Assembly: GCF_000424145.1 (NCBI RefSeq)
Contig: NZ_AUJI01000018.1
Span: 1 to 64,000, forward strand
DNA from: Butyrivibrio sp. AC2005
GTDB lineage: Bacteria; Bacillota; Clostridia; Lachnospirales; Lachnospiraceae
DNA: 64,000 nt
Reading direction: 5' to 3'
The notes under the pieces: model-generated
What the model was told of the DNA's origin: nothing
The model's database searches: none
Seen by the model: the letters and a program-made list of their open reading frames with translations, nothing else
Shown: positions 42,847 to 50,756 of the stretch, one piece after another
Position numbering within the stretch: the first letter of the stretch is position 1
Layout of the letters: each line of letters starts with the position of its first letter
Made by a program: the position numbers and the translations under genes

Positions 42847-42863
42847 TGGACAGAAAATGTCCT
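42847..42863 (-). promoter_or_regulatory. TGGAC-type operator box (j), upstream of the small-gene run
   Basis: Coding strand AGGACATTTTCTGTCCA, 10 nt, TACCAT. Confidence 0.7.
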
Positions 42864-42880
42864 TCCCTAATAATCCGTAT

Positions 42881-43741
42881 TTATGCAACTTTATCTATCC
42901 CTAATACACTTTTTAAATATTCTTCCCCTCCATGCTTAAGCTCTGCATAGGTTATGTAAACAGATGATGGTCCAAAAATCTTTTTGATAATGCTTTCTGA
43001 AGCTGCCCTTCCTAGCGTACCTTGCAATGTAGTACCATATCCATCTCTGTATATTCCCTTTGGAAATTTTGAATACCAATCAAAGCAAATAACTCTCGTG
43101 AATGCCGTATGGCATAAGGGAAATGATACTCTTCTCAGATCTAGTGGACTGTTACTGTTCTTGGTTTTTATAAAGAGCAGATCTGCACTGGCCTGACCTG
43201 CAAAAGCTTCGCATATATAAAGGTTGATCTTATGGCCACACATTTCTAAATTATTAATCATCCTTATCAGCAAAATTCCATAACGTATCAACTCCTGAAT
43301 CATAGTAGATTCAACACAGGTAGTATCTATAAATATATTAAAAACCCGGGCTTCTATTTTTTCAGTCTTTCTGATAAGCATATTATTGGGGACTCCATAT
43401 AGAGCCAAAGGAACTATAGGCTGATATCCCACCACGGAGTTCATAATAACTTCACTCCTATTAGTTCCATTGATTTTTCTACCGTTCTTTATTCGGATTT
43501 CTTCATATATTTTCTTTACAGCCGGTGTAAATCCTTCAGCTAGCAATCCTAGCGCCTGATCATATGTTTTTACACCACACCACAGCGCATCTAATTTATC
43601 CTCTCGAACATTATGAAAACGACGATCCGTGATTTTTCTCCTTTTCAAATCATCTAGCATCTCCAAACAGGAATCATATATTTCAGCATTAACACTGTAA
43701 CGGCCAGTTTCCAAATCCATTTTCTTTATAGTGCTAATCAT
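42881..43741 (-). CDS. Unknown protein, 286 aa (possibly phage DUF7192-like)
   Basis: A GGAGGG site precedes ATG 43741. Contains LDALWCGVKTYDQALGLLAE near 48-68, a central Rossmann-like stretch RVFNIFIDTTCVESTMIQEL, then RRVSFPLCHTAFTRVICFDW and GYGTTLQGTLGRAASESIIK. The W-G ... A ... G pattern recalls a phage/defence family of VWA-like proteins (DUF7192), recalled from memory only. It is divergent from the WYL-only gene at 43779 with just 37 bp between, so their expression may be linked. Confidence 0.5.
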   Translation of the reverse strand: MISTIKKMDLETGRYSVNAEIYDSCLEMLDDLKRRKITDRRFHNVREDKLDALWCGVKTYDQALGLLAEGFTPAVKKIYEEIRIKNGRKINGTNRSEVIMNSVVGYQPIVPLALYGVPNNMLIRKTEKIEARVFNIFIDTTCVESTMIQELIRYGILLIRMINNLEMCGHKINLYICEAFAGQASADLLFIKTKNSNSPLDLRRVSFPLCHTAFTRVICFDWYSKFPKGIYRDGYGTTLQGTLGRAASESIIKKIFGPSSVYITYAELKHGGEEYLKSVLGIDKVA

Positions 43742-43778
43742 GTTATTCCCTCCGAGAATCAGCCAGGACTTTTAAGGC

Positions 43779-44264
43779 ATGGCTAATATTTCCAAAGGAA
43801 CCATAAAATATGTAGTTGAACCATATGAGGTAGCTGCTTCTAAGCAAGAGCAAAATAATTATCTACTTTGCAGTGACTGTGATACAGGTAAAGTTCGCTC
43901 ATTTAGAATATCGCGTATGAAAAATGTATTTTTGCTAGCTGAGAAATTTGCCCCCCAAGACGATATAATGAAAAAAATACATGTTGCTGTAAAGAAAGGT
44001 CCACAGTTTTCGTTTGACTCAATTGAAAAATCTTGCGTAATATTGTCAGACGAAGGAAAAAGAAAATATAAGATGATATACACAAATCGCCCAATTGTTG
44101 AGAAAGTAGATGGGGATAAATATTATTTTGAATGGCCACTTGTTCAATTAGAAGAATACTTTAAAAGATTTGGAAAAGATGCCGTTATCATATTTCCACA
44201 GATTGCTAAGAATAATCTTAGAAGCTTCTACGAACAAGCGTCAAATGTGTATGCTGATAATTAA
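43779..44264 (+). CDS. Stand-alone WYL-domain protein (no HTH)
   Basis: 161 residues. IKYVVEPYEVAASKQEQNNY, then YLLCSDCDTGKVRSFRISRM (the WYL-type core, here Y-L-L) and a WCX-like C-terminus (YYFEWPLVQLEEYFKRFGKD). No DNA-binding domain precedes it, so it may be a ligand-sensing fragment acting on another WYL regulator or the remnant of a larger gene. One of the few plus-strand genes of the region, divergent from the 286-aa gene. Confidence 0.7.
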   Translation: MANISKGTIKYVVEPYEVAASKQEQNNYLLCSDCDTGKVRSFRISRMKNVFLLAEKFAPQDDIMKKIHVAVKKGPQFSFDSIEKSCVILSDEGKRKYKMIYTNRPIVEKVDGDKYYFEWPLVQLEEYFKRFGKDAVIIFPQIAKNNLRSFYEQASNVYADN

Positions 44265-44291
44265 TAAATTTTGAATGTGTGATTTGAGGCT

Positions 44292-44549
44292 GTGTTACTA
44301 CCAATAGTTATGATTTTACTTTTGATTAATCTATGTCTTGTATACAAGTCAGTAGCCAGTATAAGTATACTATACTTAATAAGGATAGTTCCTCTTATCA
44401 TCATAGCCAATTTAGCATGCTATATTCTGAAAGTTGCTGCAAATCGGCGACAGTTGAATATTTCTATTATTATTATTCATTCCAACTACTTTACGTGCAT
44501 ATCTATTATTGGTGGCATACTTGTTGGAATAATATCCTATTTCATTTAA
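44292..44549 (+). CDS. Possible small membrane protein, 85 aa
   Basis: Strongly hydrophobic (LPIVMILLLINLCLVYKSVA, IISYFI at the end) with two or three spans. The start is TTG or GTG and no clear ribosome site is seen. It follows the WYL-only gene by 28 nt. AT-rich DNA can give such frames by chance. Confidence 0.3.
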   Translation: MLLPIVMILLLINLCLVYKSVASISILYLIRIVPLIIIANLACYILKVAANRRQLNISIIIIHSNYFTCISIIGGILVGIISYFI

Positions 44550-44606
44550 CATTCCATGCGAGGTATCCCATCCCTTGTATATACATCTATATATTCCATG
44601 AAATGA

Positions 44607-45068
44607 TCACAGCCCCAATTCTTTGCAGAGAGCGTCATATCTCTTCTGCTCTTTTTCTTTTACAGGCTTCGATGAATCTTTAAAACAGTGGTCAATAACA
44701 TCTGCATCCTTTAGAAGTTCATCCATTGGAGAATCTGTCACGAGTTTATCATCGTGATGGTATATGGCAGAGCAAATGATATCTGTTTCTTCTTTTGAAG
44801 TGATGCCAAGTTCTTCAAGAATCTTTCTTGCCAGATCTGCTCCGAGATGGGCGTGGTCATCATATGAACCACTCTTATATGCATGAAGATCGTGAAGCAT
44901 TCCTGACATGGCAGCCAGTTCCTCATTAAGTCCGCGCTTTTTTGCGAGAATTGTTGCCGCAAGTGATACGCCGTAAAGATGAGCTGTTGCGCTAGTCCTT
45001 TTGTCTAAGTCAGTAATGTTAGCAAGTTCCTTGTCGATATATGTCCTCAAATCTTTTAATCTACTCAT
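44607..45068 (-). CDS. HD-domain phosphohydrolase, copy 1
   Basis: 153 residues. HLYGVSLAATILAKKRGLNE, then MSGMLHDLHAYKSGSYDDHA (the HD pair), AIYHHDDKLVTDSPMDELLK and ADVIDHCF give the metal-binding H...HD...D of the HD superfamily. A CGGAGGT site precedes the ATG. Highly similar to the 60571-61035 gene. Single-domain HD proteins hydrolyse phosphate esters of nucleotides or RNA ends; the substrate is unknown. Confidence 0.88.
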   Translation of the reverse strand: MSRLKDLRTYIDKELANITDLDKRTSATAHLYGVSLAATILAKKRGLNEELAAMSGMLHDLHAYKSGSYDDHAHLGADLARKILEELGITSKEETDIICSAIYHHDDKLVTDSPMDELLKDADVIDHCFKDSSKPVKEKEQKRYDALCKELGL

Positions 45069-45115
45069 GTGTACCTCCGGATGCTATGAATTATTTTTCT
45101 AATAAATTGGTATTA

Positions 45116-45265
45116 TTACATTTCATCTTCTGTTTCACAGGGGCGGTCTATGATAAAATCCCTTGCATCAAGCTCCTCTTCTTCTCCAAAAAGATTGAGT
45201 TGCTTAGCTCCCTGTATCATTTTGTTATACTCATTCTGCTCTTTTTCAGATAGTTCTCTTGCCAC
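45116..45265 (-). CDS. Unknown small acidic protein, 49 aa
   Basis: GTG start at 45265 with GCAGGAG upstream; encodes M-ARELSEKEQNEYNKMIQG, then AKQLNLFGEEEELDARDFII and ends CETEDEM. The helical, strongly acidic composition and ribosome site support a real gene. Function unknown. Confidence 0.5.
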   Translation of the reverse strand: MARELSEKEQNEYNKMIQGAKQLNLFGEEEELDARDFIIDRPCETEDEM

Positions 45266-45334
45266 AGATAAATCTCCTGCCGGTTAAGTGTTGCAAAGTG
45301 CTCTTTTATTATATTCCCTTATTCATTAATAGGC

Positions 45335-45383
45335 GAGACCAGACAATGCTGAGCTCTGGAACGTCTCAGCACCACCTGGCCTC
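45335..45383 (-). ncRNA. Strong minus-strand hairpin (possible structured RNA)
   Basis: On the minus strand 19 consecutive pairs form between 45365-45383 and 45335-45353 around an 11-base loop. Five of the pairs are G-U, so the stem is perfect only as minus-strand RNA. No T-run follows, so it is not a typical terminator. Lies in the 308-bp gap between the 49-aa and 94-aa genes. Confidence 0.5.
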
Positions 45384-45573
45384 TGTTGTTTTCTTATGTG
45401 TAGGTAAAGGTGTTCCTTTCCCTGTAACATTATTTTAAGATGTCCTAAGCTCGGATTTATATCAGCAAAAGTACCAAAAACAGCTGTTACTGAAAGATAG
45501 ATCCAAACTGAGTTTCAAATTGAAGCAGTTGAATGAACAACTTATCCTGAGAGCGTATTTAATCATACTTCAC

Positions 45574-45858
45574 TTAACGATCTAATTCTTCACTTTCAGC
45601 AAGGAGATCATTAACTATATCCTGCATTTCACTGTCTATACGTTCAATCATCCCTGCGGCAGCTTCAACCGCGTATCTTCCCGTGTCAGATCCTGATTCT
45701 TCGATTCCGGATGCGATCATCATCAGATTACACTTTACACATGAAAGATTGCTTATAAGATCATCCAGCTTTTCGATTTTCACTGTCTGTTCCTTTGTCA
45801 TTTTCTGGTTCCTCTCCTTTTCTGATAAATTCTCTGTTGTTGTGTTACTTTTGTTCAT
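45574..45858 (-). CDS. Small helical protein, 94 aa
   Basis: Begins MNKSNTTTENLSEKERNQKM. The rest is helical (KIEKLDDLISNLSCVKCNLM, then AVEAAAGMIERIDSEMQDIV). It shares size, two-helix layout and a central variable segment with the 46615-46884 gene, so they may be distant paralogues. Function unknown. Confidence 0.6.
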   Translation of the reverse strand: MNKSNTTTENLSEKERNQKMTKEQTVKIEKLDDLISNLSCVKCNLMMIASGIEESGSDTGRYAVEAAAGMIERIDSEMQDIVNDLLAESEELDR

Positions 45859-46027
45859 ATTTCTGGTCCTCCTTATATTTTTAGGAGAAAAGGATAACGC
45901 TATTTAAGGAAAATTACACGGATCACAAAAATTTAAGAAAGTGTTCTATTGCAAGAAGATCATTTCAGGGTTATTATTAAAGAACATTAGTTCGAAAACA
46001 TACATTCGCTATTATGAGGAATTGCTT

Positions 46028-46375
46028 ATGGAAAAGAATTATACGATTTATGCTGTGGATTTTGATAATACGCTCTGCTACTCAGTATGGCCTGAGCTAG
46101 GAGATCCCAATATTTTACTAATTGAATATTTGTTGAAAGAAAAAGCCGCTGGAAACAAGCTGATTCTCTGGACATGCAGAGCAGGGAAGCCCCTATCAGA
46201 TGCCATTAAATGGTGCCGGGATTATGGGCTTACTTTTGATGCGATAAATGACAATTTGCCTGAAGTTGTAGAGTTTTACGGCAACAATAGCCGGAAGATC
46301 ACCTGCGATATTTATATTGATGATAGAAACGCCTTTATGGATTCAGACGGCAAGCTTCAGGGAGTTGCTATATGA
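46028..46375 (+). CDS. HAD-like hydrolase, phage/mobile-element type
   Basis: 115 residues from ATG 46028 (GAGGAATTGCTT upstream). YAVDFDNTLCYSVWPELGDP contains the DxDxT nucleophile motif I, ILWTCRAGKPLSDAIKWCRD motif II/III, and ICDIYIDDRNAF-like end (TCDIYIDDRNAFMD) motif IV. Small HADs of this kind occur in phages and conjugative elements and are predicted nucleotide or RNA phosphatases. Overlaps the next gene by 4 nt. Confidence 0.82.
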   Translation: MEKNYTIYAVDFDNTLCYSVWPELGDPNILLIEYLLKEKAAGNKLILWTCRAGKPLSDAIKWCRDYGLTFDAINDNLPEVVEFYGNNSRKITCDIYIDDRNAFMDSDGKLQGVAI

Positions 46376-46563
46376 GAGCTTCAATGAGAAGGATAATAGA
46401 CGAGGTTGATGTGATCTGCCAGCACAAGGCGGACGGCAGCATCATTCCCATGCGTATACGATTTATGAATGAGGACGGACAATACGAGACATACACTGTA
46501 AGAGGCTTTCGCGAAGTCGAGAAAAAAGGCACTCATACGACAGAAGATAGAGTCCTTCAATGA
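46372..46563 (+). CDS. Unknown small protein, 63 aa
   Basis: Overlaps the HAD gene (ATGA). MRRIIDEVDVICQHKADGSI, then PMRIRFMNEDGQYETYTVRG forms a small beta barrel-like pattern seen in proteins of Firmicutes mobile elements. Function unknown. Confidence 0.6.
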   Translation: MRASMRRIIDEVDVICQHKADGSIIPMRIRFMNEDGQYETYTVRGFREVEKKGTHTTEDRVLQ

Positions 46564-46565
46564 AA

Positions 46566-46602
46566 AAAGCCATCGCCAGAGTCTAGAATTGGCGACAGCT
46601 TT
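46566..46602. terminator. Bidirectional terminator
   Basis: AAAGCCATCGCCA pairs with TGGCGACAGCTTT. It separates the HAD operon from the converging 89-aa gene. Confidence 0.6.
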
Positions 46603-46614
46603 CAGCAATAATGC

Positions 46615-46884
46615 TTATTCTTCTGTTGTAGCGGTTTCACTGTTTAGATTAGAAAAGTCCGATTCGATATACTCCAAGTATTCGCTGAGCTCCCTTAGCT
46701 CTCGTTCCATTATCTCTGCGGTGAACATTACTGCGTTACTGGCTTGGTCGTTTTCACTTAGTGCAATACCATCTGATAACAGCTGCAGATTGTTACTGAG
46801 ACACATAAGAGTATGCATCTTCTTCGATACTTCCTGAAAAATTGTTTTATAATCGGCATTCTTCATGCCTGTATTATTGTGCAT
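46615..46884 (-). CDS. Small helical protein, 89 aa
   Basis: YKTIFQEVSKKMHTLMCLSN, then NLQLLSDGIALSENDQASNA and an acidic C-terminal helix. Alpha-helical, soluble, resembling the 94-aa protein in layout. Function unknown. Confidence 0.6.
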   Translation of the reverse strand: MHNNTGMKNADYKTIFQEVSKKMHTLMCLSNNLQLLSDGIALSENDQASNAVMFTAEIMERELRELSEYLEYIESDFSNLNSETATTEE

Positions 46885-47237
46885 TTATAGTTGCCTCCTA
46901 AGAACTTCTTCATCAAAAGATAAGAATATCGTTTGACTCCCCGGCAACTGTTTTCATTCCCCAATGAGATCCCATGAGAAAAATATAGCGAAACCACTGT
47001 CTAATAAAAATGACAGACGATATTGTATAATGAGCATTTATAATCATAGCTGATAAGTCTTCCGCAGGAATCATTTTTATTCTTCATCCACATAGCTAGC
47101 GTAAAGTTTAGAAAAGATGCCATTCTACCAGAATCATCTATGATATGATAATGATTGTGGCAAAATATTCTTACTAAGAAGGAGATACAATTCACATATT
47201 ACCTTTCTGCTGCATTCATTTTTGACCCTCATTACTT
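46885..47237. other. Intergenic stretch
   Basis: No gene supported. A 64-codon minus-strand frame (47001-47195) has no ribosome site and an unlikely composition. Confidence 0.5.
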
Positions 47238-47921
47238 CTAATACCTCCCAAGAGAGTCTTTGATTTGTTCATCTGACATCCCTTCTGTATGTTTCTTTGT
47301 CACTTTCTTCAAATTCTCCACATATACTTTATAATCTGGATCGTTGACTGATTCATAGATACTTGCAAGTCTGGCACAAGCCTTCCAGTAATAGTCACTG
47401 CCTGTATTACCATATTTTCTGATGATCTTCTTATAACTCTTCTTTGCTTTATTCCAGTCTTTTGCTACACCAAGGCCAAAGTAATACATCTCCCCCATGA
47501 AGTAATACCCTGAGTCCGAACGTAATACGCCATTATTAAGCTCAGAAGATCTATCTAGCAGTTCATAAGCTTTCTCATAGTTTAGGGGAGCATCTTCACC
47601 TTTGATATATATTTCTGCAATGATCTCATATCCAAATGTTTCACCACAATTCGCAGCCAGCTCGTAATAATCGATTGCCTTATCTACATCTTTTTTAACG
47701 CTTATACCCTGTAAAAAAATATCACCGAGGAAGATGAAACCTTCCGGTTTGCCTTCTCTGGCAAGAACTTCAATATATTCATTTCTTTTCTCAATTATTA
47801 CAGGATTATCATCCCACTCTTCAGAACTCAGTGTTTCCACAACAAAATTCTGCATAGCACTTATATCCCCTGCATCTGCAGCCGCAATAAGACTTTCAAT
47901 ACATTTACATTCATAACTCAT
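47238..47921 (-). CDS. Sel1-like repeat protein, 227 aa
   Basis: Start chosen at MSYECKCIESLIAAADAG (TAGGAG upstream). Four to five Sel1/TPR units are visible, e.g. GFIFLGDIFLQGISVKKDVD and GYYFMGEMYYFGLGVAKDWN. It lies 35 nt after ADP-ribosylglycohydrolase copy 3 on the same strand, which suggests an operon and an adaptor role. Second Sel1 protein of the window. Confidence 0.88.
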   Translation of the reverse strand: MSYECKCIESLIAAADAGDISAMQNFVVETLSSEEWDDNPVIIEKRNEYIEVLAREGKPEGFIFLGDIFLQGISVKKDVDKAIDYYELAANCGETFGYEIIAEIYIKGEDAPLNYEKAYELLDRSSELNNGVLRSDSGYYFMGEMYYFGLGVAKDWNKAKKSYKKIIRKYGNTGSDYYWKACARLASIYESVNDPDYKVYVENLKKVTKKHTEGMSDEQIKDSLGRY

Positions 47922-47956
47922 CTGGTAATCTCCTATCACTTAATCTCACAGTTCTC

Positions 47957-48772
47957 TCATATATTTACGCGTCCAAGCCTACTATAGATTTGATGCAGTA
48001 TATCCAAAAACTCATCCGGTAAGCGAGCTTCACATTCTTTTTTAAATGCTTCGGATACATCATAATATGCTTCTGCGAGACTCCCTGTAATGCATGTCAG
48101 TGTATCGCAGTCCCCACCTAGTGAAACGGCATTCCTGATACAATCTTCAAAATCGGTCCCTTCAAAAAATGCTGTCATAGCCTCCGGGACTGTTTCCTGG
48201 CAGCTTTCAACATGATGATAAGTCGGTCTGATCTCGTCACAGGTCTTGGAAAAATCATAGCCAAATTCCTTAGTGATCAGGCTCTTTACATCCTCTTTAC
48301 TCATCCCATTCCGTAACATATATATCGCAGTAGCAACGGATTCAGCGCCTTTAATCCCCTCAGGATGGTTATGTGATATTTCTGCAGTCCATCTTGCAAC
48401 CTCACGAGTACGTTCTACTGAGTCAAAGAACCATCCAACTGAAGAAACCCTCATAGCTGCACCATTTCCCCAACTACCATAAGGCTGTGGGTTTTCTGTC
48501 CTTAACCAGATTGCAAATTTTCCGCCATACTCACCCTGAGCATACCTGCTACCTATATCCTGCATGCAGGAAATAAGCGCTCTCTTCATTGTCAATTCAT
48601 CAGCATATTCCCCTGCACATATAATTGCTTTAGCTACAGCAAGCGTCATGGCTGTATCATCGGTGTATCTGATCCATTTCCTTTTATCAAACAACTCAAA
48701 ATTCTTAGTTTTATCTCCACGGTCAAATTCATAAGGGGCTCCGATCATATCTCCTAAAATTGCTCCGTACAT
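47957..48772 (-). CDS. ADP-ribosylglycohydrolase family protein, copy 3
   Basis: 271 residues, ARH/DraG fold: MYGAILGDMIGAPYEFDRGD, YTDDTAMTLAVAKA, GNGAAMRVSSVGWFFDSVER, SHNHPEGIKGAESVATAIYM and SLGGDCDTLTCITGSLAEAY. The metal ligands are conserved. More divergent from copies 1 and 2 than these are from each other, so it is an older or separately acquired paralogue. Followed by the Sel1 gene. Confidence 0.93.
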   Translation of the reverse strand: MYGAILGDMIGAPYEFDRGDKTKNFELFDKRKWIRYTDDTAMTLAVAKAIICAGEYADELTMKRALISCMQDIGSRYAQGEYGGKFAIWLRTENPQPYGSWGNGAAMRVSSVGWFFDSVERTREVARWTAEISHNHPEGIKGAESVATAIYMLRNGMSKEDVKSLITKEFGYDFSKTCDEIRPTYHHVESCQETVPEAMTAFFEGTDFEDCIRNAVSLGGDCDTLTCITGSLAEAYYDVSEAFKKECEARLPDEFLDILHQIYSRLGRVNI

Positions 48773-48804
48773 ATATGCATTCTCTCCTTACTAATAATTC
48801 CATT

Positions 48805-48850
48805 AAAAAACATCGCTTTCTGATACCGTTACAATACCAAAAGCGATGTT
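48805..48850 (-). terminator. Terminator of the second WYL regulator
   Basis: On the minus strand AACATCGCTTT pairs with AAAGCGATGTT and is followed by a T-run. Confidence 0.85.
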
Positions 48851-48880
48851 CATTATTTTGTACATTTTAAGGAATATATA

Positions 48881-49867
48881 TCAGTCACTATATCTCCTCA
48901 TCATATCCTGCATATCTGCAATAATCTGATTCCTTAGCGATTCTGGCTCTAATATTTCAACCGATGGCCCATATTGTAATGCCCAATACCGCATTGCAGC
49001 TTCATTGCAAGAAACTCTGAGAATGAGCTTTTTATCTGTTTCTTCAACAACTTTCAATCCTTTTCCAAACCAGTCGGATATTTCAGGATACATGTCCGGA
49101 GTGGTCTCCATTTTTACATTTACGCTTTCACCACTAAACATGTATATATGCTCCGCCATATGCTTGGGAAGATTAAGCCCATGTTCTAAGCCCTTAACAC
49201 TTTTCATGGGCTTTACATTAGAATCAAGCTCCTTCACATCTGACATCTTATCAATCCTGTAATGTGATACGTTATCATATTTATCATAATTTCCGATCAG
49301 ATAGAACCGACCATTTGTTGCAACAATCTGATATGGATTTACTATATATGCTTCTTGTTTCCTAGGATGGAGTTTTAGATCCGTCCCAATATCATTATAA
49401 ACAAAGCTAACCTTATGCTTCGCTGCAATGGCATCATTTAGTGTGCCAAGGCCATACATAGCCTGCTTATTTATTGTACGATCCAATTCTGGTAGATTGC
49501 TGATATGTGAGACTTTGGCATTAAAATATTTACTGCCCAGGGTCTGAAGCTTATTTACCAGATTCTTAGCCTGCCTGGTGGATATGGATTTTGAAAACAG
49601 GACACTATCAATCAGTATCCTGAGCTCAGCATCATCAAATTCCCTCGACAAAAGCCGATAGCCATCATCCATATCAATATCATATCCGAGCTCTTTTAAT
49701 GCCAGAACATTTGCCTTGACTGATCGTCTGTCACATGGCATTCCGTAATGAGCTTCAAGTAACCGCAAAATCTCCTGCTGAGTAAGCGAATGGTTTTCAT
49801 CTGAATATTTTCGCAGGATTTCCAATATGAGCATGTTTAGCATTTTCTTGCTGCCAGTTCCATACAT
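48881..49867 (-). CDS. WYL-domain transcriptional regulator, second copy
   Basis: 328 residues. The N-terminal HTH (about 20-75; LTQQEILRLLEAHYGMPCDR) is followed by a WYL domain (HKVSFVYNDIGTDLKLHPRK, VNPYQIVATNGRFYLIGNYD, YRIDKMSDV) and a WCX end. It lies between the McrBC operon and the ADP-ribosylglycohydrolase-3/Sel1 pair and has its own terminator. It is not close in sequence to the first WYL regulator. I found no TGGAC box near it, so its targets may be the McrBC operon or the ADP-ribosylglycohydrolase-3 operon. Confidence 0.92.
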   Translation of the reverse strand: MYGTGSKKMLNMLILEILRKYSDENHSLTQQEILRLLEAHYGMPCDRRSVKANVLALKELGYDIDMDDGYRLLSREFDDAELRILIDSVLFSKSISTRQAKNLVNKLQTLGSKYFNAKVSHISNLPELDRTINKQAMYGLGTLNDAIAAKHKVSFVYNDIGTDLKLHPRKQEAYIVNPYQIVATNGRFYLIGNYDKYDNVSHYRIDKMSDVKELDSNVKPMKSVKGLEHGLNLPKHMAEHIYMFSGESVNVKMETTPDMYPEISDWFGKGLKVVEETDKKLILRVSCNEAAMRYWALQYGPSVEILEPESLRNQIIADMQDMMRRYSD

Positions 49868-49897
49868 TACTTATACCTCTCTAAGGTGCAATATAAA

Positions 49898-50689
49898 TCA
49901 TCTGTTCAGCATCATATCAATAAACTCTTTCTTATGACTGATAATTGGTGGTACGGGATCCTCCATATAAAACTTACCGGAACATATCAGCCAGAAGATC
50001 TTATCAACCTTATATGGTGTAACAGTTTTATCTCCATCCTCATAGACGTAATTAGCCATTCTTACAATCGCTTCAAAAGTTGATATCTGTTCGTGTTCTG
50101 ATAAGCCAAAACTACTGAATACGTCCATTAAATGAACGTCCGGCTTTGGATATCTTGTAAACCCCAGTTCCTTAAGAAGGTCACAGGCAAGTGCAAATCC
50201 AATCCCATTGATCTTATGCGATATCAACAGCGGAAGCGCCATGCTCGTATGTACGTTATATCCAAACAGATTAACAAATTTCTCGAAATCATCAGGATTC
50301 TTAAACTCCATCAAAAATTTAGCTGAATCAACTATTGCATGGCTCCATTTACTCCAGCTGTTGTTTTTGTTATCAGCGCTTTTGACACCAAAAGCATCCC
50401 TGAAAGTCTGACATAGCTCTTTAGGATTCATTGCGCTGACTCTCACATGGTCAAACCCATGCAAAATCTTACCCACCTCTTCTTTTCGCTTTTTAAATGC
50501 AATAACATTCGGCATGCTCTGATAATTCTGGGCAGAATGAATGAATCGGACAAAAATATCATCCAATGTCTTGTAGTCTTTATTATCGCCAATATAATAC
50601 TTTTCCAGATCAACGCCGGCTGGAGTGATTGTCAGAAGATATTCCTCAGCTTTCTTGTAAACATCGATATACTCTTTGCTTTCAGCCAT
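49898..50689 (-). CDS. HhH-type DNA-glycosylase-like protein
   Basis: 263 residues. Near 175-210 HKINGIGFALACDLLKELGF, then TRYPKPDVHLMDVFSSFGL, matches the helix-hairpin-helix and following Pro/Asp motif of HhH-GPD base-excision glycosylases (the D of KPDVHL at the catalytic Asp position). The rest is poorly conserved, so substrate and even activity are uncertain. Downstream of GIY-YIG, McrC and McrB on the same strand; may remove or recognise modified bases. Confidence 0.65.
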   Translation of the reverse strand: MAESKEYIDVYKKAEEYLLTITPAGVDLEKYYIGDNKDYKTLDDIFVRFIHSAQNYQSMPNVIAFKKRKEEVGKILHGFDHVRVSAMNPKELCQTFRDAFGVKSADNKNNSWSKWSHAIVDSAKFLMEFKNPDDFEKFVNLFGYNVHTSMALPLLISHKINGIGFALACDLLKELGFTRYPKPDVHLMDVFSSFGLSEHEQISTFEAIVRMANYVYEDGDKTVTPYKVDKIFWLICSGKFYMEDPVPPIISHKKEFIDMMLNR

Positions 50690-50756
50690 ATCATTACCCT
50701 TCTTTATCTTCAGAAAAAATAATTCTCCTACTTAAAAAATCACAAATTTTGATATA

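Noticed and set aside
47001..47195. 64-codon minus-strand frame upstream of the second Sel1 gene
   Set aside because: No ribosome site; composition rich in His, Tyr and Asn typical of AT-rich non-coding DNA.
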